Below are positions 53,701 through 64,000 of a DNA stretch of 64,000 bases, piece by piece. The notes under the pieces were generated by a model. The model searched no databases. It worked only from the letters and a program-made list of their open reading frames with translations, and was not told where the DNA came from. The DNA is from Bombus terrestris. Taxonomy: Eukaryota; Arthropoda; Insecta; Hymenoptera; Apidae. The stretch spans positions 9,858,001 through 9,922,000 of the forward strand of contig NC_063279.1 of NCBI RefSeq assembly GCF_910591885.1. The letters are read 5' to 3'. The position numbers and the translations under genes were made by a program. The first letter of the stretch is position 1. Each line of letters opens with the position of its first letter.

Positions 53701-56700
53701 TAATTACTTTAAATAAATCATCCAAATAATAATCTACTATCAGAAGGGATAAATTTTCCATTCGTTTATTTCAACTCGGAGTTACTCTTAAAATATAATA
53801 ATACATAAAAAAAGGAATCAAGATAAAATAGAGTACTGTTATAATAACACGTCAAACATTTATCTCAAATAATTGCGTTTGCCAAAAATATGGTAGCAAG
53901 AATTTAAACCGCGAGCCCTATATTTTTTATATTTTCGTAACATGACATTATCATTGTCTCGATATGTTTTAAGCCTGTAGCGCGATTCGATCGTACACGT
54001 AATGTAAACCAGAATTCAACCTCCGACGATTGTCGTCCGAACAGAAAATCGAATCGACAAGGGACCCTTGTCAAATTTTCCGTTGAAGATATTACCGTGG
54101 CTTATATTGAAGAATAAAACGAAAGCAAAGAGGGGAAAAAAAGATTAAAAGGTAGAGAGATAAAAAAAAGGATCGATCCCTTTATTTCTTTATCGTTGCC
54201 TGGGGAATTCTACGCGCATTGAACCGGTTAATACCGAATATCCGAAGGTAATTATTCAAATTGATTATCCAGTGGGCATTTGCACGTACAATTGGTTGAC
54301 GACGATACGATCTTTTTTCGGCCCAGTAAGCTCCCTCTCGATTTTTCCCTCTCTCTTTTTTTTTCTGTTGCAACAATTGTAAACGATTCTACCTGTATAA
54401 TATATTCAAACGTGATCGGTCGATCGACGACCTCACGCAAATGGTCTAATTGATTTTTTGAAACGGTCACGGAATTTAAATTGCCTCGAAAATGAACTTT
54501 GCACCGTGAACACGAAGAAGCTGGAATTACTAGAAATACCTCGAGTTTTAGTTTTAATTCCCATCCAAATTCTTCTTCTATTTCGTTCTTAGTTCACGAT
54601 GATTTATCTGTCGATCTAATAATTCAACGTTTAGTTTTGCTTTATCACTGGACAGGATGTTCCATTTCGATTGGTGAAAAAATATGGCAAAAATGATACT
54701 TGCAGTGATAATCAAAGTGGAAACATACCGTCAAACAAATTGCGGTTTTTAGTATCAATTATCTTCAAAATTGATTAAGATATAAAAAATGGAATTGTAT
54801 ATAGAGTTTCTGAACAATAGGAACACCTTGCAGATTTATAATAATTTTTTCAACAAAAGAATATTCTAAGGGTGACTATATTGCTTAATCAAATTCTCTT
54901 ATATGTGTATTATGTAATATTAATATAGAATCTCCCTTTGTAAGTTTCAATATTTCGAAGATATTTCGAGTTACATATATAAAAAATAATCCATCAATTC
55001 TTTGACAAAATGTTTCCATCCTTAACAAAGGAAATTTGTTTTTGCATTGCAAGCATATCTTCTGTAATATTTTCAAGTTGATTTAAAAAAATTCGTCGTC
55101 CCGCGCTCCAGTTTAACGTCATTCTTCTTGGAAATTTTTTCTAACAATGCACTTCGCGAAGGAAATCTTATTTTACGACTCGCCACTTTCCTAACGCTTT
55201 ACGACATTCCAACGCGTCGTGCCTTGGCTAGCGTATTGTCACTAAGGAGAAAGAAGCGTAAGGACGAGGGGCCGATAATCGAATGGAATTTCGAGCCATC
55301 GTTCGCCGTTGGAAATAATGCCACCGAGGAGGATAAGAATGTTTAGAAGATAGAAAGAAACGTTCCCCTCATGGCACGGGGTAACTACCATGATGTAGGA
55401 GTTACTTGGGGGACAACAACGTTAAGGAAACTGATAACCAAACGATTATCGTGGAAATTCATGATTGATAAAAAAGGAATCGAACTGTGTATTCCTTGGG
55501 GAATCGTACGAGTGTCCCCTAGAAAATTATGAATGAAAATCATCTCGATCAACAATCTGTCCATACAAACGATACAATTATGGATACAATTGGCAGAAAA
55601 TACTTGAAAATTCTCTTGAGATATATACGTAACATTTCTAGAGAATTTCTTTTTCTCTGAAAAAATTGATAATTAACAATAGAATAAAATTGAATTATTT
55701 GATCACGAGAGATCAATCCTACATACGAAACACACACTTCTCTCCAAACGAAAATAAAAAAGTAAAAAAAAAAAACAGAATCACTCGAAGAGAGTTCTAC
55801 TGTCGCAGAGAGTAAAGAAATATCTCGAGAAGAGGTTGGTGAAAAAAGATCCAAAATTCTATCTCGCCTGTTGTCGCCAAATAACTTCTTCCTCCACCCA
55901 ACTGCCACCTTCTCCTCGTAAATTTTTCCAAGTATATTAATCGTGTCCGTCCAAAGAACAGACAAGAAGAACTGCACATATACGTTCTAGGACTAGAGAG
56001 AAAGCGAGGATAGAGTTATTCCAAATGGTAACGAATTTCATCGGCACGGAACGCGCGCTGTACAAAAACGAATTCAGGGCTTTATCTCTGGCTGGCTAAC
56101 GTCGAACAACTTCTCCCGCGATTCCCTATGAACCGTCAAACAATTTATTGAACGTCGCACCGGTGTATCAGTGACGTTTATTTCGAGCCAGAACGTTTTC
56201 GCTTTGCAGCCAGCAGCTCGTCCTTTTTCGTCAGTCGGTCCGATGTAGTATAACTACCCTTCCTCTTCTCGTGCGTATGTCCGCCCTTTCGTCCCGTCTC
56301 TTTCGCACTGTTTGCCTTTCCCATTTTTTCTTCCTCTTCTTTTTTCTTTTTTTTTTTTTAATTTTCGGTAACCAGTCCGGTCGCTGCGGTCTGTCGGCAG
56401 TGAAATTGTCGAAATCGATCGAGTATTTTCAACGACCAGGTCCCACGAGTGTGTCCGCGCGAAATCCACTTAAATACACTGGCCCATTTTTACTCACACC
56501 GTACACGCGAATTGAAACGCGATTCTTTGCCCGGCTGTGGTAGAGAGAGGGAGGAGGAGGAGGAGGAAAAAAAGGACATCGTCAAATGAAAAACCATTCA
56601 CGGCGACTGTGAAATATTAATAAAGTTAGGTCGGTTCTTTTTTCTGCTGTGAATCCGAGTCCTGTTTGTATGGGGGTTCGCGAAGAGTTCCTCCTTATTT

Positions 56701-56967
56701 GGCGTCCCCTATCCGAAATGTTATGTATTCTGCGTTCAAATTACCGTTCCATATCGATTCGATGTAATTTCGTTTGCGTAGAATTCGATATTTCGTAAAA
56801 AACGGGTTCGTTCTCCTATCTTCTCTTTTAAATAAAAAGAAGAATTGATAGAAAGTCGTTCTATATTTTAATATCTGAAATATACTAATTAATCGTCTGT
56901 AACACAATCATAGAAAATAAATCAAATTAGATATACAGTAGTGACCAAACATTTGCAATCACATAAT

Positions 56968-56989
56968 GAGAGAGAGAGAGAGAGAGAGA
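56968..56989. repeat. GA dinucleotide microsatellite
   Basis: About eleven GA units. In insects such (GA)n tracts can bind GAGA-type factors; here it is only a sequence observation. Confidence 0.9.
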
Positions 56990-59900
56990 TTCTACCTACT
57001 TTTCTGTTATTCCAAGTTAATAATGCAAATATTTACTAGTTGCAATTTTTTAACGTGTTTTCGATGTTAATGCAATTGTAAATTTTATTTCTATGAAAAT
57101 TATAAAATTATGGAAAATGTTTTGCCATTCTTTCCGTCTGGGTAGATTTCTAGCTCTAAAACGCTATGTATATTACGAATATTAAATCACAGGCGTATAC
57201 TTTCGAATGAGTTTCATCCTTCATTAAATGGAGAATCGTCATCAAACTGTGATCGTTTGCTTCCATCTGGGAGGCATGTGATTACACCATCGGTCCAGCA
57301 GAACGTAACATGAATTGATATTACAAGCGAATTTTCGGGACACGGCCGAAGCGATCAAGTCACAGAGAAAATGGAAAGCATCGTCGCGTGATGCCAGTGA
57401 AATAAACAGGATCGTTGTGCGTAATTATGCCAAACGCCGCCGGTCAACGCAAAATCATTCATCTCTTACTCCCTCTCTCGTTTCGCATGTTCATCGTTCT
57501 CCCTCGTGTAATGGAATTTTCTCGTCCCTTCAATGTACTGTAACGTTTTATTTCGACAAATAGCGTCCACGTCTGGCCGCGATAACAATATGAAACCAAA
57601 TATATATTAGCGATTAAAAGATCCATATGGTGAATAAAATGAAAATTGAAAACTGGGACTAAATTATTACCGAATGCTTTTTAAACAGGGGGAAAAAGAA
57701 CATAATCTGATATTATCCTTTATTTTCCAAATATAAATCGTATGGTATTATGTAAAATGTGGCACGAATCCATCGTCATGATATTTAAGTTGATAGTTTA
57801 ACGAAAAAATATTTCAAGTAAAGGTTTATGATAGGAAGGAAATATGATAAAATAAATAATTATATATCAAATATAAAATATGATCAAGTATCTTTTTGAA
57901 AGTATCTTTTTAAGTGCGTTTAAAAATTCTGGAAATATATTTTTGCTAAACTATGAGAACCAGTTTAAATATCATAATGTAAAAAAAAGAAAATTCATGC
58001 TGCATCTCCTGTATAGGTATGTATACCTATATTCTTTTTTTTTTAAATAAAATACCAGTAAACAAGCGAACAATATTCTTTAGAAGATGTGACAGGATTT
58101 TGGCTCGAAATATTTTTTACGCATATTACGTGAAAAATTACACTCGTGGGTAATATGCATACAGCGTGTAAAACGGCTTGTCAAGGATTCGCATGTGTGA
58201 GCTTCATTTATGACAAGCCCTATTATGAAAATTTGACGTACTGGTACGTGACGCACATATATTTTAGCCTGCTTTATCGGTCACATATAAATTTGATGCT
58301 CTAACCCGTCATTCATTGCACATAAGCGACTATTTAAACGTCACGTTGGACATCAACAGGCACTGATTTATCGATGGTACTTAAATTTGACACGAAATCG
58401 GCCTGAACAGATCAAGATTAATCAGTTTTCATGCGAAACATCCTCCCGTTACCCTTTAAAACATTAATATTCCAATAAAGAAATTAAGCTTCACATAAAT
58501 TTTCACGATAGTCGATTTTGTGATATTAGGTTGATTAGAAAATTCTGTCATTTTTGTCCATTGGAAGGACAGAAAAAATTGTGTAACTTGCACGATATGC
58601 AACAAATAAAATACTCTTTGTGATAGATAAATTTTAAACAACAGAAAATTTCATCAGCAATGTTACACTACTTTTTATGAGTTACGTTTGCAGTGTTAAA
58701 ACATAATGGACATTTCATTTATCTACACGTGCTAGACACTTTAAAATGAAGTTGTAAATATAAAAGCAACATCTGATGGCAGAAATTTCTAAAATTTCTA
58801 GTGTAATTAGTCGATAATACGTAAAAGAGTATCATTCTTTATTATTGGGTTATTTTTCAGAACGTTGCAAGTATGAGAAAATAGTACAATAAAAAAGTAG
58901 CAAAGTTTAAAACGAAGGTAATTCTGTCAGTAATCTCACGCACCGTCTGCAACGACGCTTTTTAGTTTTTTACCCTGCACATCCGGTCGTTGTAAATAAA
59001 ATTCCCTACGCGACGGCAAGTCAGAGCTGAAAAACACCCAATGCCTCTTGAAAGAACCTATTCCAAGGGCCGTAAAGCAAAGGAAGATGTTTGCGATCCG
59101 GAGGAACGAAGACGTCTTACACGAGTAACGGTTCAAAGAAACAATAAGACTATCCAACAAATGTAACCTGTCTCAAAACAGTGGGAGAGAGGCTATCCAA
59201 GCTACTTGGAAGCACCGAAGTTTCCAATTCTAACTGCATCTACATAGATCCTTGGCTAATTTTTAGGGCTTTCGGTATTTAAATGACAAAATCTGTTCGA
59301 TTCGACAATTTGCATCAATTTTCTTGTTCACGTAAAGAATTAAAAATCGAGGTGGTCGATTGACCACTTTTTCCAGCTTACAAAAATACCTAATCTCACA
59401 ACTTCGCGCCCTTCGATTTAATCGCATATTCACATAGACTTCGCTTAATAAAGTATTGAATTATTTCAAACTGGAACCGATAAAATCCGGAAGTTCGATA
59501 ATCCTTCGCAGACGACCTAAAACTCGATCCTTCTCTTCTTGAGTTCGTCGCCGGGAATAAACCGCGAATTACCATTCCGGTGAAAAACGTCGCGAGATAG
59601 AATATTGTATTCTTTCGACGAGCCCGTTACCTCTGTTGAAAAAGAGTCGGGTGGGGGAGAGGGGTGTGATGGTGCAGGGAGAAGTAAGGTGCATGGGGGT
59701 GGTTAGAGCAGAAGTCGACAACAGTACGTAACAGCTGACGCCATCAACTTCGAGTAGAGGCACCTTCTACCGGGCCCGTATTTCTCTCCCCTGAAACGAG
59801 CGCCATCGTCCTTCGCGGTGCTTGGATGGTACTTGAATACAGAGCTTCCGCACTTCAATCCATCTGTCTACTCCTGTTAAGAGTCGGCCGTCCTATTGGT

Positions 59901-62900
59901 CGACGTTCCGAACACACACGAGAATGGCGTCGCTGGTCGGGGAGATTAAAACCGACGGAAAATGAAGTCGTCTTTGAATCGGTTGGCTACGGTTGCCTTT
60001 GAGATTGGGTAGCTTCTCGATCAGAAGTTCGGGATGTTCCGGAGACGTTACTGGGATTAAATACCTGATTTTCTCTGTATCATTTTTGTAGAAAAGGAGG
60101 AACGGGATGACATCGGTTTGAAGAGTGGTTTTGACGAATGGTGTAGGTATTAGTTTTATTACGAAAATCTATCGAGTTTTAATCGTTGAATTCTATCAAG
60201 GTCTACCAAAATAACGTATTTCAGAACTTTTGCTTTTGGGACTAATGGAACCGTGCAAGTACTTTTAATAAAGATATGGTTATCGACTTTTATCGAAATA
60301 GGAACTTTATTACATATAAGGGGTGTTTGGTAACAAAGTAGAACTTTCAGGAACGTTTGTATGAGCTACAATAAGAGAAACATAAAGAATATAAAAGTTA
60401 AAGGCTTTGTAGGCTTTGTTTATTAATTATTAATATTTGGAAATTGACCAAACTATTTCTGAAATTTGGCAACCTTCTTTATATGAACTAGTGTAGAACG
60501 GTTATTTTCTTAGCACAATCATCTGCATATGGATAACGTGTCTAGATATAAGTCACAAGTCAGTAGTTCTAGTATCAAACAACTGGATATTGGTTTCATT
60601 TTATTTAAGGGACTGTTTTAATTACCTGGTGGGAATTGAATTTAACTAACTGTAACTTTCTAATTGATTAAATTCTATTACGTCTCCGTTAATAAATATT
60701 TGACAGGCATTTTTACAGAAGACTGACAAATATAATTAAAAGAGACGTAAACAGAATTGCTGAGATTAACACGTTAGTTAAAATATTGGAATTCAATGAA
60801 CAGTCATATTGATAGTACTGTCAATCCTAATATCAAAGTGATGATGTGAAATATTGAAATTCACGTCATAAAGCGCTGAGACAGTTTTATTTTTAATGTA
60901 TATATGATTTAATCGATATTTTACAGATAACAGATATTATGTATGTCTTTTGAAGATCCCCCGGTCCTTTTGTACTTTATAAGGTTTTTCAAGATCTTTA
61001 GTGAGATATGTAACATATGAAATACAAACAATATTTTTTCCCTCAAGCGTAACTTCAGTTTCGTTAGGCGATTTTATAATATACCGCACCGAGATAAAAA
61101 TAATAAAATTCACCCAACGGTCAGCACGTTAAGCTACTTTTCGATGTGAACGATAGAAATATCAAGATCAAAAAACATTCATCAATATTCCATATAATTT
61201 TTCACGCGGACCAAATGTAATATATTAGAAATTTAATGAAATCCGTAAAACGGATAAAAAGCATCAATAATTTCACGACAAATCGAGGATTTACGTGTAC
61301 GTCGATTTACTTTTTTTCCCCTCGCCGTGCACTGGTCAAGAAAATCGATGAAACAAAATAACAACGAGATCGTGAATCCACCTCCACGCTGTGACGTTTT
61401 TGTCGTCGGTTTTTTCGAATCGGTCGTACAATAATTTTGCCACACAAAAACTATAACTAATTCCCAATGCAAACAGTTCCTCCTTGTTGTTATTTACCGG
61501 AGATTTTGCGACTGGGAATAACTGCATTTCGCCTGTTTGCGCAACGAGAATATTGCGGCGTTTCTCGTTGATCGGTCATTCATTCGTGATACACATCCAC
61601 GTGTTATTGTAAAACAGCGGTCTTTTTAAGCGTGAACATTCAATTTCTGTTTTCCCGGGTATTTCACGTCGGGGGATTCCATCCTCCTAGTTCGCCGTAT
61701 CCTCTCTTTCCTCCGCCTCTCTCCTCTCTGCACCTGTCCCCTCCCCCCTGAATTATTAAATATCGATTATGGGAAATCGTGGTCTGTTAATGGAAAAATG
61801 CAATATTCAACCACGACAAAGCGACGCGACGTAGTCGCGAGTGAATAAATTAATTACGAATCCCGATGACTTCACGCTACGCTGGGTAATCCGTCCAGAA
61901 TGGGAACAAGTTTTTGTACTTCTGTCGTCGTTGTTCTTCATTGTTTTATTTTTTCGCTGATGCTTTAATATCTTTTTATTTTTGTAATGTTTATTGTAAC
62001 GTTCTTCCGTAATTAGAGACACGGATAATAATTGCTGGACTGCGGATATTTATATAAATAATTAAAGAAATATCTAAAAGAAAGATATATTAAAACAGCC
62101 AGAGTATAATATTATAGTATGTATAACGTTATTGAGTTATAATATGTTATCTGAATAGTCTTCAAGCATTTATATAGGAAACAAATTACTATGTAAAAAT
62201 ATCGGGGACCTAAAAAGTTAAATTACACGAAAGTTTCCTCCGTACAACACTGTCGTGTCGCTTTGTCCAGTTATAATTAAACAACGTTGTTCACGAAGTG
62301 TAAAAATAGCCGACAGAAAATTAACAAAATTCAATGTGTCCTAGTGTACCATCGCGTGATTTACATTTCGCTGGATGCTCGACGTGTGAATAATTAATTA
62401 TTAAATCGAGGGGGTGTTGCGTCAATTTTCATCGGTTCCACATATCGTTAAACATTGTTCCGTCAATATGGAAATGCGATGCGTCCTGAATTGTTGAAGT
62501 TGCCATAACGTTGACGAGGTACGCGTTTCGTCGTGCGATCATACTGTGGAAATTATTTATTTCACCCTTCCCGATTCCAGAGTTTCTATTAACTGGCTAC
62601 ATTTAATTAACGATCTCGCATCTCGTACCTTGTTTCAACGTTTCGATAGTAGAGATTTTCCCAATCAATGCGCGTGTACATTATTTAATCGAAATACGAA
62701 GATCGAACAGAAGGGATCGAGAAGTAATAGAGTTCATATGGGGAGTAACCCTTCGTTGACCCTTTGACCCTCGATAGAGTAACGAAGTTCTTGCTTTGAT
62801 TTAGATATCACGTAGGAATTGTACCGATAGAATATTATTCTGTCGTTTCTACGAATCTGATCGTGTTATAGGTACCTTTGTTATCGCTAAGTATTAGTAT

Positions 62901-64000
62901 AAATATTTCAATGTTTAGAAATTTAGGGTTGCTCTTTATCGTAATCTCTATTTTTTATCGCGATTCCATAGTATTTCGAATAACTAGAGAATTCATAAGA
63001 CCTTCGTCAGTGTTTTCTTTTTTCAGAAGAGCGAAAAACTACTCCAGTGCCTTTTAATTTTTCTAAACATCTTTTTTATCTAATCGTCTTTTTTTTTAAT
63101 TATTCATCAGCTTACACAACCGCTGCGAAATCATTGCATCGTAATTTAAAGTATAAAAATTGGGAGGGTTGACATGTGTTCTAGAGATCGCTGAGAAAGC
63201 TTCAAATCTTTTTGTTGACGCAAGGGATGATTTTTGGTATAGTCAGGGAATATTGATTTTAGGGAAGTTACAACGAGAGTTTTACTTTGATTTATGACGT
63301 TAATGCGTTTGTTACTCGGCGAAGCGTTTATACGAGGGTGTTACAAGAAGGTGTAAAAACGCAGTATCATCCATCCAGGTTTTGGAGTTGTGCGCCATTT
63401 ACCATCTTAATTTAAAAGTTTAGGAATACACGTAATATTTAACCAAAAATATCAGAATATCTGTTATTCTTGATAAAATTTCAATAGTAGATATAAATCA
63501 CAAACTTATTAACTATCATATCAGATTAATTGATCCTCTAACGATTGCTAAACATATTTCCAGTTTTTAACCGAATATAATAATCGTCGGGAAACTTTTG
63601 ACCAAGAATATAAATATACTAAACCAGTCGTTACAATGTATGAGAATCCACGAACCATCAATTTGCTCATATTATAGGATAAATAAAATACACCTGTGAG
63701 ATACAGCTATTATATATGCCTATATGGGTTTGCGGCTTAAGATTTTTTGGGGTGAAACGAAGAAAATTTTCGTGGATAGTAGAGGATGGACGAGTGGGCC
63801 GACGTAATAAATAAATAGAGGTCGATGGCGTTGTAAACGTCCGCCGTAAAGTGATTTAGCCACTTCATTGGCTCATAGAGAGTTAAGTGCAGACGCTGGC
63901 TACATAAACGCCGGCCAAGAGATTCACTCCGTTGCCCTCTTTTTCACTGTTAGTTTCTTTGCCCACGTCTTTACACTCTCCGCCTCTTCTCGCAGGGTGT

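Larger units (their letters stand above)
41159..64000. other. Gene-poor region, no coding sequence supported
   Basis: About 23 kb in which no frame on either strand resembles a known protein or has convincing splice borders. AT-rich sequence alternates with GC-richer islands (44.5-45, 46.1-46.5, 47.1-47.7, 48.6-50.2, 51.6-52.1, 55.1-56.6 and 59.5-60 kb) and pyrimidine- or purine-rich tracts that create chance open frames. It could be intergenic or a very large intron of a gene extending outside the window. Confidence 0.6.

Overview
The window looks like nuclear DNA of an insect, most probably a hymenopteran. It is AT-rich, the introns are bounded by GT and AG, the genes are split, and the two GC-rich exons of the SRF gene stand out from AT-rich surroundings. 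The species is not determined. Five protein-coding genes can be assembled exon by exon; every join below was checked for reading phase and for GT/AG borders.

From left to right: (1) a UBASH3/Sts-type protein, the family of insect ecdysteroid-phosphate phosphatase (minus, 2947-613, 4 exons, 612 residues); (2) serum response factor/blistered, a MADS-box transcription factor spread over 16 kb (minus, 25088-8737, 5 exons, 378 residues), with an alternative proline/histidine-rich C-terminus from read-through of exon 2; (3) Mediator subunit 29/intersex (minus, 27182-26601, one exon); (4) SMC2, a condensin ATPase (plus, 27926-32160, 8 exons, 1177 residues); (5) an RPS6KC1-like PX-MIT-kinase protein (minus, 35927-32689, 6 exons, 892 residues) that looks like a pseudokinase. 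MED29 and SMC2 are divergent and share a 743-bp promoter interval. SMC2 and the RPS6KC1-like gene are convergent, 528 bp apart.

From about 36 kb to the end there is no recognisable gene. Between 36.8 and 41.2 kb lies a repeat-rich segment: an inverted pair of 55-bp repeats, two old tandem duplications, and a few exon-like blocks that may belong to a lineage-specific or non-coding transcript. From 41.2 to 64 kb I see only AT-rich sequence with islands of higher GC, pyrimidine tracts and microsatellites, which fits a large intron or the regulatory surroundings of a gene outside the window.

No rRNA, tRNA, CRISPR array or intact transposase was found. The genes are general cell machinery (condensin, Mediator), signalling (UBASH3, RPS6KC1) and a developmental regulator (SRF); they do not form one pathway. 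The strongest regulatory signal is a cluster of SRF-binding CArG boxes directly upstream of the SRF coding start, which suggests autoregulation.
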